NCBI RefSeq assembly: GCF_000372725.1
Contig: NW_005201144.1
Location: forward strand, 28,922-92,921
DNA length: 64,000 nucleotides
Direction: 5' to 3'
Origin: Emiliania huxleyi CCMP1516
Taxonomy: Eukaryota > Haptophyta > Isochrysidales > Noelaerhabdaceae
The notes under the pieces are model-generated. The model had not been told where the DNA came from. It saw only the letters and a program-made list of their open reading frames with translations, and searched no databases. Shown here in pieces: positions 30,748 to 40,753 of this stretch (the first letter of the stretch is position 1; each line of letters begins with the position of its first letter). A program made the translations under genes and the position numbers.

Positions 30748-31851
30748 TCACTGCCCCGGCGCCCACGTCTCGATCTTCTTCGGCAGCAGCTGGTTCGACT
30801 CGTCCTCTCCGTGGCCTAGGCAGGCGTCTTCGCCCTCGCCCCAGGTAAAGACGGCGCTGTCGGCGGTGACAGCGATGCTGTGGTAGCCTCCCGCCGAGGT
30901 AGCGACGACGCGCTGGCCAGCAAAGGCCTCGACCATGTTCGGCAGCAGCTGGTTCTGCTCGTCGCCGTGGCCTAACCGGCCAAAGCATCCCCAACCCCAG
31001 CTCCAGACAGCGCCGTCGGCGGTGAGGGCGAGGCTGTGCGCTCCTCCAGCCGACACGGCGAGGACGCGCCGCCCAGCGAACGCCTCGATCTTCTTCGGCA
31101 GCAGATCGTTCTGCTGGTCGCCGTGGCCCAGCCGGCCCCAGCCACCGTGGCCCCAGCTCCAGACGGCTCCGTCGGCGGTGAGGGCGAGGCTGTGCGCTCC
31201 TCCAGCCGACACGGCGAGGACGCGCTGCCCAGCCAACGCCTCGATCTTCTTCGGCAGCAGCTGGCGCTGCTCGTCGCCGTGGCCCAGCCGGCCCCCGCCT
31301 CCATAGCCCCAGCTCCAGACAGCTCCGTCGGCGGTGAGGGCGATGCTGTGGTGCAGTCCTGCCGACACGCTCACGGCGCGCTTGCCACACAGCGGAGAAG
31401 GGAGGCGGGTCGGCGTGTTGAGCCGCGTCACGCCCTCACCGTGGCCGAGGAGCTCTTGAGCCGAGCCGCACGACGAGAGCCGCCCCTCGCCGTCGATGAA
31501 GACGCTGTGCCGGTCGCCTGCCGTCGCCCTCGCCGGCGGGTTGGACTTGCACAGCAGCGCCGAATAGCACAGCCACCGCACGGCGCAGCCCTCGCCCTCT
31601 GGCTGCGCCGGCAGCTGGTAGCCGCGTTCTTGCGCCCACAAGCGGATGGCCTCCACCGCAAGCGAGGCGTGAAAGACGAGGGAGACGGCCGTGACGCGAG
31701 CGATGTCGGCGGGGTCGCAGCGAGAGACGACGCGCACGAGGAGGTCCGTGGGGAGGTCGAGGAGGCGGGCGGGCGGCGGCGTGCTCGGCGAGGTAGCGGC
31801 GGTGGCGGAGGAGGCGAGGCGGCGCGAGCGGCGGCGCGGCGGGGTGGACAT
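30748..31851 (-). CDS. F-box-like / RCC1-repeat protein
   Basis: A single minus-strand exon, 367 residues, starting at MSTPPRRRSRRL. A short F-box-like segment (ARLLDLPTDLLVRVVSRCDP, ADIARVTAVSLVFH) is followed by WLCYSALL and then about five RCC1 blades, each ending in [15 protein letters not shown] or a variant and GRLGHGDEQNQLLPKK. RCC1 repeats build a beta propeller that binds proteins or chromatin; an F-box would tie it to SCF ubiquitin ligases. A close paralog, with more blades, lies at 57490-58929 on the other strand. The start codon is preceded by a TTCTTTTTC tract seen before several other starts. An ATG further upstream is possible but is followed by sequence without protein character. 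Confidence 0.85.
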   Translation of the reverse strand: MSTPPRRRSRRLASSATAATSPSTPPPARLLDLPTDLLVRVVSRCDPADIARVTAVSLVFHASLAVEAIRLWAQERGYQLPAQPEGEGCAVRWLCYSALLCKSNPPARATAGDRHSVFIDGEGRLSSCGSAQELLGHGEGVTRLNTPTRLPSPLCGKRAVSVSAGLHHSIALTADGAVWSWGYGGGGRLGHGDEQRQLLPKKIEALAGQRVLAVSAGGAHSLALTADGAVWSWGHGGWGRLGHGDQQNDLLPKKIEAFAGRRVLAVSAGGAHSLALTADGAVWSWGWGCFGRLGHGDEQNQLLPNMVEAFAGQRVVATSAGGYHSIAVTADSAVFTWGEGEDACLGHGEDESNQLLPKKIETWAPGQ

Positions 31852-33021
31852 CGCGAGAAAAAGAACTGTCGGCGCGATGGCCGCGGCGTACGGCTTAGGT
31901 GAGCAATTCCTCGCTGCGGCGCAGGACGAGGGCACATTCGGCGAGTGGCTCGACGAGCTACCCTTTGAGGTGGCTGCGGCGACCGCCCGGCTGCTCAAGC
32001 ACCACGCGCGCTCCGGCGCGTGGGTCGAGCTCTCGCCCGGCAACCCCCAGGCCCCGCGCGCTGGCCGCGACCGCGACCGCTCGAGCCCGAACTGCCCGTC
32101 AGACATGTCGGAATTGTCGGAGAATAGCGACTAGCACACCTCTGTCGAGTCCCAGAAACCCGAGGAGTCACACAGTCCACCTGTGTGATGCACGCCCTGC
32201 GAGCGGGGCGGGGTGCGCACTGTCCCTCTGTGTTCGTGTGCGTCGCCCATCTCTCCCTGGAGATGACTGCTCTATTTATTTATTTATTTATGCCGTCCTC
32301 CCGTCTCTCGGGGCCGTTTTCTTTCTTTCTTTGTTTTAAAACGACGGATCGACAGGGCCGAGATGCGCCAGAGCCAAGTCAACCTCGCACTCTCGTCGCC
32401 AGGGGCTGGGCGCACATAGTCCTACCTTTCTACCTACCTACCTACCTGTTGTGCGAGAAAAAGAATTTAAAACAACAACTCTCGCTCACAGCAGACAGGC
32501 TCGACACAGGTGCGAAAAAGAATCAACGAAGAGCCGAAACTTGGTGCTGCTCCGGAAAGTGAGAAACGCCCGGCAAACCTCCCATACGCGTGTTTGGTCG
32601 CTCCTTTCCTCGGGCTGTTCCACCTCCTTCCAACCTAGGCGGGGCGAGGGGGCGCGCGGGCGCGGGGTGCGGTACGGTGTGGGTGTGTACGTGTGATGTG
32701 ACTGCAGGAAGTGACCATCCGTTATTAACAAGGAAGGCGCTCTCAAATAAGAATTTCCAGGCGATTTTTTCGAGGAAACTCTGTGGGTTCTCGTGGCATG
32801 GGGCCCGGGCGGCCGTTGCTTTTCTTTTTTTAAGAAATTGGAAAGAAATTGGACGGACGCTCGCGATTCGCCCTCGGCCGCCTCACCCCCGCGCCACCCC
32901 CTCCGCTGCCTTGCCTACCCCACAACCCCCGATTTGGACGCCCGAGGGGCAGGAAGCCGAATTGGGTGAGAACGGAGTTCTCTGGTAAGCTCAGCTGTGA
33001 ACTTCCCACATCCCAGTGAGC
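31852..33021. other. Intergenic with repeat R2 copy and ATTT tract
   Basis: The spacer between divergent genes holds a (TTTA)n run near 32276-32290, CTAC repeats near 32430 and an R2 repeat copy at 32554-32747. Plus-strand frames are open but lack protein character. Confidence 0.4.
32554..32747 (+). repeat. Dispersed repeat R2, copy 1
   Basis: About 190 bases starting GGAAAGTGAGAAACGCCCGG, with CCTCCCATACG, GTGTTTGG and a GC-rich centre, ending AAGGAAGGCGCTCTCAAA. A second copy lies inverted at 63467-63694. Confidence 0.75.
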
Positions 33022-33780
33022 ATGTCCGCTCTCGCTCCTCCCCCGTGCCCTCCCACGTGTGATGCCGGCGAGGCGTGTGGCTTCTGCCTCATGATCGTAA
33101 GGTGCGGGGCTTGGGACGAGTTTTTTCGGTTCTGGGAGTCACCTCCATGCCAATCGAACCTCCGGCCAGGGGTCTGGTGTGCTGGCGATGGGCGGTGCGG
33201 CACACATGACCCGACAATCTTTGAATTCAGCCACTGCGACGCGGACGGGATGTATGTCCGCAAGGACTGCCGGATAGCCAACTCCCCTCCGCCGCCATCC
33301 CCGCCGCCTCCTCCACCGTCACCTCCACCGCCAATGCTCGAGTCTATACCGCCACAGCCCTCACCAACAGTACCAGTCCCCGTGGCGGCGCAATCTATTG
33401 ATGAGGGAGGAAAGAGCTCTTGGGGTCAGCAGAGCCAACTGGAGCAACTAGGCCAGCCGGAGGCGCTAGCGCAGGCAGACGCGAGCAACGGCACCACGAA
33501 CGTAGAGCTTGTGCCTGCCTACAATGTCATCGCTGGCTTCCTGTTGTTGCCGTGGATTGTCCGTTGGCCGTCCAAGATGTGGATGATTATCATCTTCATC
33601 TCTGTCTTGCTCGTGCCAGCCGCGACGTTGCTATGCTACTATTTCGCTTGCGTCCATGCGGGACGCTCCTCTGAACGCCGCGGTACCCTCGTCCTCTCGG
33701 AGGACGAGGTCCCGGACTTTGACGAGGCTGCGGAATTCAAGCCTACGATGCAGCACCAGCCTTACAGTGGGAAGATCTAG
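33022..33780 (+). CDS. Cys-rich, Pro-linker membrane protein, unknown family
   Basis: A single exon of 252 residues from the ATG at 33022. The N-terminal part has about ten Cys (PPCPPTCDAGEACGFCLMIV, then CGAWDEFFRF ... CQSN ... CAGDGRCGTH ... HCDADGMYVRKDC), suggesting a disulfide-bonded outer domain. A Pro-rich linker (SPPPPSPPPPPPSPPPP) follows. Hydrophobic segments near the C-terminus (VIAGFLLLPWIV and MWMIIIFISVLLVPAATLLC) would cross the membrane once or twice, leaving an acidic tail (VLSEDEVPDFDEAAEF). No classic signal peptide is visible, so a first exon may be missing. Similar Pro linkers occur in the FAS1 and M11 proteins here. Function is unknown. Confidence 0.6.
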   Translation: MSALAPPPCPPTCDAGEACGFCLMIVRCGAWDEFFRFWESPPCQSNLRPGVWCAGDGRCGTHDPTIFEFSHCDADGMYVRKDCRIANSPPPPSPPPPPPSPPPPMLESIPPQPSPTVPVPVAAQSIDEGGKSSWGQQSQLEQLGQPEALAQADASNGTTNVELVPAYNVIAGFLLLPWIVRWPSKMWMIIIFISVLLVPAATLLCYYFACVHAGRSSERRGTLVLSEDEVPDFDEAAEFKPTMQHQPYSGKI

Positions 33781-34021
33781 AGCGTAGAGGTAGAGCACTC
33801 TGATGACAGATCTCAGTGTCAGTCCAATTTTAGGAGCTGGGTTGATGTGCAAAAAGAAAGGAAGACATTGACCGCACGAGGGAGCCGGGGCTAAAGCCGG
33901 CGGCGGCGCGCGCGGCGCGGATTTCCTTATAGAGGGCAAGTTTGATGCAACCCCCAAAAACAACCCTCGGCCGTCGCAAGCCCTCGCGAGTTCTTTTGCC
34001 CGTGGTGCACCGTATCAGGTA

Positions 34022-35061
34022 TCACTCTACATCAGAGTCATCACTTGCTCGTGCGGACACGTCTGCCGCCACGACGTCGAGCCAGCGCCTCGCGACGGCC
34101 GCCCACGTCTCGGAGCGCAGCGTCGGCGTGTCGACGGACGGCAGCGCGCCGCGGGCCTTCCACTCGAGCAGGATCTCGGCCGCCCTGGCCGCCGCCGCGC
34201 GCTGCGTGCTCGGCTCCGTCGGGTCGCCCTCGACGCGGAGGACGTAGTCCTTGCTCGGGTCGGAGAAGACGGCGACGCTCGAGGTGAGCGGCACGCAGCC
34301 GAGCATCGCGGCCTCGCGCACGGCGATGCAGTCGATCTCGGGCCAGTCGCCCACATAGTAGAGGAGCTGCGCGCGCGCCTTGGCGCGCAGCAGCTCCAGC
34401 TGCCCGACGCGGCCGTGGTCGACCACGCTCGGCCCAAAGCTCGCGAGGAGCGCCTTCATGCCGTCGCGCCACGCCGAGGCTGGGTGGAGCAGCTCGTGCG
34501 TGCGCCAGCCGTAGTACACGTGCAGCGTCGCGTCGGGCACGCGCGCCAGCAGCGCCGGCCAGCCGTGGCGCAGCATGTGCTCGAGGCCGCGGTCGTACGA
34601 CGACGTGTACACCAGCCGCGGCGCGGCGGGGCGGGGCGCGCCGGCGTCGGCCTCGGCCGCTGGCGCCGCGGGCTGCCGCCGCTCGGCCTTGACTCTGGCG
34701 ACCATATCTCCCCGCATCTCCCCGTCTCTCCCCGTCTCTCCCCATACCTCGGCCTTGACTCTGGCGACCAGCTCCTCGTCGACGCCGTTGGGGAGGACGC
34801 AGGCGGGCGTACCCGAGGCGACGGGCGGCAGGACGCCGCGCTGGAACTCGCTCTTGCACATGAGGCGGTCCACGCGCGCGAGGCGGCGCGGCGACATGTC
34901 GCGCCGCCGCGGCATGTCGTGCAGATCGAGCAGCACGAGCCGCGCGTCGAGGGGCTCGTCCAGCAGCTCGAGCGAGCGCCACGCGATGAGCGTGCCGAAG
35001 CTGTCGGACGGGTTGAAGGCCGCCACGTCCACGAGCCGCACGCCGCGCCACTCGCGCTCCG

Positions 35062-35092
<31 letters not shown>

Positions 35093-36212
35093 GGCGCCAT
35101 CGGCGGGCGCGCCCATGCGCAAGTACACGGCCACCTCCCGGTCGGGCTCCATCGCCTTCCAGCGCGAGGCGAGCTGCAGCACCGCCGTCTCGGAGCCGCC
35201 CAGCCCGGTCTCGAGCCGCTCGGGGCCCCACGGCTCGAGCGCGACGCCCGTGTAGTACACGAGGGAGGAGGGCGGCCACGCGCGCGGCGGCGGCCGCTCA
35301 GCCGCTGGCCTCCAGTGGCGCGACTCGGAGCGCGAGAGCGACGCGACCGTACGCGAGGCGAGCGCGCGCGTGGGGGCGTGGCCGCTCGTCTGCAGCAGCG
35401 CCGCCAGCTGAGAGAGGAGAGGCGCCGCCTCGGGCATCGCGGCCGCCGCCTGCTCGCGCGCCGTCGCAGACACACGGCACAGCCTCTCGAGCGCCCGCAG
35501 CGAGGCGTGCCGCGCCGCCTGCTCCGCCGGCGAGGAGGCGGCGGTGGCGGCGGAGGCACAAGCGGCGCCGCCGCTCGGGAGGAGGTGCAACGCGAGCGCC
35601 CCTGCGGCGCCGCACTCGACGAGCAGGTCAAGCGCGTCGTCGTCGGCGCTCGCGTTGCACACGGCGCCCGCGGCGCGGCGGCGCACGGTCAGCTCGTCCG
35701 ACGCCAGCGCGGCGACGAGGGGGGCGGCGCACGCGCGCGGCGGCAGCCTCACGAGCCGCGCGTGCTCCTCGCCGCGGGTGAGTAGATGCTGCAGCGCGCC
35801 CGCGCCCGCGGCGTGCGCCTCAACGGGCAACTCACCTGTTCACAGGCAGAGGTGAGAAGAGACGCTGCTCACGCCTCCTGGCGCCTCCGCGGGCAAGGCC
35901 ACGCCCCGGGCGAGCACCCCGGCGAGGGCGGCGAGTAAGCTGCGGCCGCCTGCGCCTCCTCCCCCCTCGCCTCCTCCCCCCTCGCCTCCTCCCCCCTCGC
36001 CTCCTCCCCCCTCGCCTCCGCCCCCCTCGCCTCCTCCCCCCTCGCCTCCTCCCCCCTCGCCTCCGCCCCCCTCGCCTCCTCGCGGCAAGCGCTCGACGGA
36101 GGAGGCCGCGTGCGACCCCTCCGGCAGCGCGGGCCCGCTCGTGCGGAAGAGGAGCTCCTCGCTCAGAGCGGCGGCCGCCACGACCGCCCGCAGCTGGTCT
36201 GGCGGCAGCGAG

Positions 36213-36260
<48 letters not shown>

Positions 36261-38437
36261 GGTGGCGTACGCAGTAGCGCCGACAAGACGTCGAGCACGC
36301 TCGCCATCGCTCCGGCGTGCAGAAGGCGCTGGGCAACCGCGGCGCCGTCCGCAGGTGCCGCCGTCGCGGCGGCGCGATGGTCGGCAGAGGCTCGACGGAG
36401 CGCGTCGAACGCCTCCGCCACCTCCTCAGCGTCGACGGCGCCACCGGCCGACCTCGAGGACCTGCCGAGCAGCGTCCCGAGCGTCTCCCCCCCACGCGCC
36501 GCCGCCGCCGCCGCCCCCCCGTGCGTCGGTGGTTCAAGCAGCGAATCGCTCGCCGCGCGCAGCCGTCGGAGCATGGCGCCAGTGCTATCCTCCTCCGCAG
36601 CGCCGGCCTAGAGGCGGCGGCGCGGCGGCTCGCAGACAGCTCGCGCAAGTGCGCATCTCCCCATACAGAATCTCCCCATACCTCCCCGCATCTCCCCGCA
36701 TCTCCCATATCTCGCAGACAGCTCGCGCAAGAGCGTGAGGAGGCGGAGCGCCTGGGCTCCGCGCCTGGGCGGGGTGGGACGCATCCGCCCGCCCCCCTCC
36801 CCCGCCCTCCCCCCCTGTGTCGCCCGCTGGCCGCATGCTGCTGCATGCCTGCGAGAGAGAGCGGTTGTCGAGGCCGCCGCCGTCGCCGCCGTCGCCGCCG
36901 TTGCCGCCGCCACCGCCACCGCCGCCTCTGCCTCCGCCGCCGCCGCCACAGCTCGCCATCGGCGCCGCGAGCGCCGCACATCCCTCGGCCACCGCGCGCT
37001 CGTTCGCCTCGCCGCCCACGGGGCGCGGCAGCGCCGCGTCGCGACGCGGCGGCGCCGCGTCGCCCCCCGCCTCGCGCCGCACCGCCAGCCACGCCTGCAG
37101 CCTCCAGTGGCTCGCCGTGGCGGACGCCATCCTCCGCGCCGCCGCCTCGAGCAGGGCGGCCAAGTCGTCCGGCGGCGGAGGCAAGTCGTCCGGCGGCGGA
37201 GGCAAGTCGTCCGGCGGCGGAGGCAAGTGGTCCGGCGGCGGAGGCAAGTCGTCCGGCGGCGGAGGCAAGTCGGAGGGCGGCGGAGGCAAGTCGGAGGGCG
37301 GCGGAGGCAAGTCGGAGGGCGGCAAGTGGGAGGGCGGCGGCGGCGGCGGCGCGTCTGAAGGCGGCGGCGGCGGGGCGGCGGGCGGCGGCGGGTCGGCGGG
37401 GAGCGCGGTGGTGGGATGCTGGGACGGAGGCAAGCTTGCGATGGCGCGCGCGTGCTGGGCGTAAAAGGCGGCGTCGGCGGCGGGGAGCCAGGGCGGTGGC
37501 GCCGTGTCCGGCTCGTGGCCCAGCCGCCGCAGCCGCGGGAAGGTCGACCACTCATGCTCGCATCCGTCGAGGCGCACCGTCATCAGCGTCGGGCTGCGCG
37601 ACTGCCGCTCGAGCTCCGCGCCGTCGAGAAGGGCGTGGCGCAGGGGGGGGGCGCCGCGCTGGGGGAGGACCGGCGCGTCCGACAGCAGCAGCTTCATGAA
37701 GTCGACGTCCTACGCGGGCTCCGCTCCCGCTCTCAGAGCCGCCGATCCTCTGCCACCACCGCCAGCGAGGCGCACGCGAGGCGTCGCGCCTCGTACGGCG
37801 TGTCTGGAAAGCCGGGAGGGTCGTCCGAGCCGGGCGCCCACGTCTTCCGGAGCAGCAGCGCGGTGCCGGGGTTGCCCAGCTCCGCGGAGAAGACGCCGCC
37901 GCCTCCCGCCGCCGGCATCTCAAAGTACGAGGCGCAGCCGCGCGAGGCGGACAGCTCGCACACGCAGCGCACCTGCACGGAGCACGCGTCGGCGCCGGTG
38001 CGAGCGAGGGCGTCGAGCTGCGCCTGCGCCGCGTCGGCCGAGCGCCAGTCGTCGTCGTCGCAAAAGAGGATGGCGTCCGTGCCCGACAAGCTGCACAGCT
38101 CGAGCGCGAGGTTGCGCTTGAGCCGCAGGCACACGCGGCCCGTCGCGTCTGGAGGCACGGCGACGTACCGCACGGCGACGTGGCCCTCCGCGACGGCGCT
38201 GTCGGCGCCGCACAGCCGCGCTCGATCCACGCCGCAGACGGCGGCTCGCACGTACGGCCAGCCCGCTGCGTCCGGGCCGTCGTCGAGCACGAGGACCTCG
38301 AGTGCCGTCGCCGAGGAGACGCGCTGCGCCGCCGCCGCGCGGACAGCGCGCTCCAGCAGCGGCGCCCGCTCCGGGCGGCGGCGCGTGGCCGTGAGGACGA
38401 CGACCGTGAGCCTGCGGGGCGGGAAGTCCACCGCCAT
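34022..38437 (-). CDS. Fused glycosyltransferase: GT2-type, armadillo-like, GT4-type
   Basis: Five minus-strand exons (38437-37748, 37709-36720, 36607-35875, 35835-34748, 34681-34022) agree in phase and give about 1,386 residues. The N-terminus is a GT-A fold: RRLTVVVLTATRRRPERAPL, LEVLVLDDGPDAAG, AILFCDDDDWRSADAAQAQL (nucleotide-sugar/metal Asp cluster) and AE|DVDFMKLLL (acceptor-site ED). A long Pro/Gly-rich linker with DLPPPP repeats follows, then armadillo-like helices (ALASDELTVRRRAAGAVCNA). The C-terminus is GT-B: TGLGGSETAVLQLASRW, VLPNGVDEELVARVKAE, RLVYTSSYDRGLEHML and IAVREAAMLGCVPLTSS. It probably builds a glycan using two transferase steps. Introns are 38 (GA-AG), 112, 39 (GC-AG) and 66 bases; the last could also be read through. 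Confidence 0.75.
34682..34769 (-). repeat. Intron-like duplication with GGGGAGA decamers
   Basis: In sense, GTCGCCAGAGTCAAGGCCGA G is followed by GTATGG and four GGGGAGANNN units, then by a second copy of the same 21 bases. Splicing from GTATGG to the end of the second copy removes 66 bases and leaves one VARVKAE. Confidence 0.75.
35950..36085 (-). repeat. 15-bp coding minisatellite (Gly/Glu)
   Basis: About nine units of CCTCCTCCCCCCTCG on the plus strand encode EGGGG-type repeats in the linker of the glycosyltransferase fusion. Confidence 0.85.
36629..36731 (-). repeat. 21-bp direct copies flanking a decamer array at an intron
   Basis: CTCGCAGACAGCTCGCGCAA G occurs at 36629-36649 and at 36711-36731. 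Between them lie six or so ATCTCCCCGC-like decamers. The region covers the donor and most of the 112-base intron 36608-36719 of the glycosyltransferase fusion. Confidence 0.85.
37160..37330 (-). repeat. 18-bp coding minisatellite (DLPPPP)
   Basis: About nine units of TCGTCCGGCGGCGGAGGCAA-type sequence, with some TCGGAGGGC variants, encode DLPPPPD / DLPPPPS on the minus strand. Confidence 0.9.
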
Positions 38438-38725
38438 ATGTGGGCGCGCTTTTCTTTTTTCGTGGCGCTGTTTTTCTTCAATGCGCCCCTTCCCCTCCTT
38501 TTGCAAAATCCTGTGAGGCGGGAACGTGTCTGTTCTCGACACAGCCCTGGTTTGGTACGCCCGTTTTATTTCTTTCTTTCCCTTGCTTTACCTTTCTCTT
38601 CTCTTTCTTGTTGCCAAGCCCAAACGCCAAAGAAAGAAAAGAAAGAAAACAGACAACCCAAGGGAGGGATGGGAGGACGGCACGCCGCCACCACACAGGG
38701 ATTTTAAGGAGAGGAGTGTGATGCG

Positions 38726-39599
38726 CTAGCCGTCGCCCACCCTAGGGAGTCTGCCGCTTCCTATCTCTTTTCGCAGTCTCTCGCCGATTCTCGCTGCAAC
38801 CTTCATGCCACCTCGCGGCCGTCCCACTCTCGTCGTTCTCTCCCTTGTCACTTCCTCCTCTGTCGCGTCATTCTCTTCTGCCTCGTCCTGCGCCGCCGCC
38901 GCCTGCCGTTCCCTTGTTCTCTCGGCTTCTTTCGCCTTTCGGCGCAACTCCGCCCTCCTTGCTGCATATCCTGGCCCCTCGAGTCTATCGAGCTCCCCTC
39001 GCGCAAGGACCACATTTCTGACTCCCACTCCGATCATTTGCCTCCAGGTCATGTTGTTGCTCAGGTCCACTCTCTCTTCGAACACTCGTGCCTCTACGGA
39101 TGATGCCGGCGCTGGGGTCCCCTTCGGATGCATCGTGACATCTGACAACTGAATTTCCACTGGTTCGTCCTCCTCGGAGTCATCTTCCCCGTCCTCCTTC
39201 CGTTCGGCTCTTCGCTCGGTACGTTCGGTGTGGCTCACCCTCCATGCCGTGAACAGGCGCTTTATCCACCCTATATTCTTCTCTCGTTCCTCTGCCCGTG
39301 CCTTGGTCTTGTCGTTGTTTCGCACCCATGTCTGTATGGCAATCGAGGCTGCCTTCCCCACTACCTGTAGTTCACTCGTCACCTCTCCCGCGAGCTCCCT
39401 TCTCTTTCTTTCGGGTATGGAGTCCGTGAGTGCGGGTAGCGTGCAGGCAATCACGGGCGCTATTTTGTCGTACTCCTCTTCGGCGAGCGCTCCAAATCTA
39501 GACCCTTTCGCCTTTAAGGAGGCTGCCCTCGCTCGTCTCAGGAATGTGGCGGTGTCTTTTGCCCAAACGCCAAACCACAGTTTTCCGTGAGCACTTGGT
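38726..39599 (-). CDS. Charged hypothetical protein of atypical base composition
   Basis: The minus strand encodes about 280 residues ending RKEIGSGRLPRVGDG, rich in Glu, Arg and Lys, with WFGVWAKDTATFLRRARAAS, NIGWIKRLFTAWRVSHTERT, EDDSEEDEPVEIQLSDV and a coiled-coil-like RRAELRRKAKEAERTRERQA tail. GC content is clearly lower than in neighbouring genes, with many AGA, AAA and TCT-type codons, which suggests a mobile-element or viral origin or a recent arrival. The true start is unclear because the open frame continues upstream over the opposite-strand gene. I do not recognise the family. Confidence 0.4.
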
Positions 39600-39841
39600 G
39601 AGCGCGATTTTTTTATTTCCGCCGACCTGGACTCGTCCAGTTTGTGGCCCTGTCTCTCGCTCGGGTGATCCGCCGCCGCTCCCCGCCCCAAATCGCAAAC
39701 GACCGTCGTCGACCGCGACGATCGAGGGCTGCATGCCGCAAGGGCTCGAAGCCTTCCACGAAGAAGCATCCGCCGCCCCGCCCAGTCTTCTGCGCGCACC
39801 GATGGATTGACAGACTCGCAACCTGCGCGGCCACAGGAACG

Positions 39842-40753
39842 ATGCCCTACCTCGGTGCCAGTTTTGATGACGCCACGCAAGCCGCGCTGGCGGAAGCCGC
39901 CGACCGCTTTGCCGCGAACTCGCCCTTTGAGAGGGATCAGACGCGGCCCTTCCACATCCCACTGATTGGCGGGCTGCACGTCTACACGCGCGACGAGATC
40001 AGCAACGCCGTCGAGGCTGGCAGCCAGGCCGCCTCCGACGCCATCGAGGGCCGGTTCGTCCGATGGGAGGCGAGCCCGCGCGGCCGCCTCCGCGTCGTGG
40101 TCTCGCTCAAGAGCCACGACGGCCTCGAGCGCATCCGCTGGCTGCTGCCGCGCGGCAAGGAGTGGCGCGACGAGAAGTACGTGGACGTCGGCTCGCTCTC
40201 CGAGGTGAGTCGGTCGGAGAGGGACGCCTTTCTCGAGGCGGCCGCTGCGGCCTTCCCCATCACGGAGAGCAGCTGCTTTGCTTGCCGCGCGCTCGACTAC
40301 GTCGAGCTGCCAAAGAAGCCGCCGGCCTCGCGCGGCAAGCGCCGCGCCAAGCTCGCGGAGTCTGTGGCTCGCATCGTCGTCAGGGAGGACGCGATGGCCA
40401 TTTCCCTCGACGACCTGATCAAGGAGCGCAAGGCCAAGGGCGGCCTCAAGAAGCCCGCTCCGAGCAACGGCTCGCAGCTCAACCCTGACGCGGCCGTTTT
40501 CGTCCCTGGCGCCGCGGCCAAGCTGCCGCGCGCCACGACGCCCAGCGGCCGGAACAGGGCGGCGCGACCTGGTGCGCTCGTCAAGGCGGGCCCGCTTGGC
40601 CCGCCGGCCATCCGACGCCAGCACGCGCGGAGGCAGCAGCCGACGGCTCCGAAGGAGCGGGTGGGGAAGGGCCCCATGAGCGGCGGCCCGATCCGAAAGA
40701 ACAGGGCGAATGGAATGCAGCGGGCCTCTGGCGCGGCGTTGATTCGCCCGTAA
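39842..40753 (+). CDS. Hypothetical protein, weakly 2H-phosphoesterase-like
   Basis: The ATG at 39842 gives 303 residues; an in-frame extension reaches 39644. The first half has a globular look: PFERDQTRPFHIPLIGGLHV, IEGRFVRWEASPRGRLRVVV, LERIRWLLPRGKEWRD and YVDVGSLSEV. FHIPL and YVDVGSL could correspond to the two H-x-T/S boxes of 2H phosphoesterases such as USB1 or the RNA ligase group, but the residues do not match the catalytic pattern, so this is a suggestion only. A CFACRA motif follows. The C-terminal half is basic and Pro/Gly-rich (SRGKRRAKL, GPIRKNRANG), as in nucleic-acid-binding proteins. Confidence 0.5.
   Translation: MPYLGASFDDATQAALAEAADRFAANSPFERDQTRPFHIPLIGGLHVYTRDEISNAVEAGSQAASDAIEGRFVRWEASPRGRLRVVVSLKSHDGLERIRWLLPRGKEWRDEKYVDVGSLSEVSRSERDAFLEAAAAAFPITESSCFACRALDYVELPKKPPASRGKRRAKLAESVARIVVREDAMAISLDDLIKERKAKGGLKKPAPSNGSQLNPDAAVFVPGAAAKLPRATTPSGRNRAARPGALVKAGPLGPPAIRRQHARRQQPTAPKERVGKGPMSGGPIRKNRANGMQRASGAALIRP

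Noticed and set aside
30515-31390. Second long minus-strand frame over the F-box/RCC1 gene
   Set aside because: Arg-rich shadow of the RCC1 repeats in another frame; the RCC1 frame has clear domain motifs.
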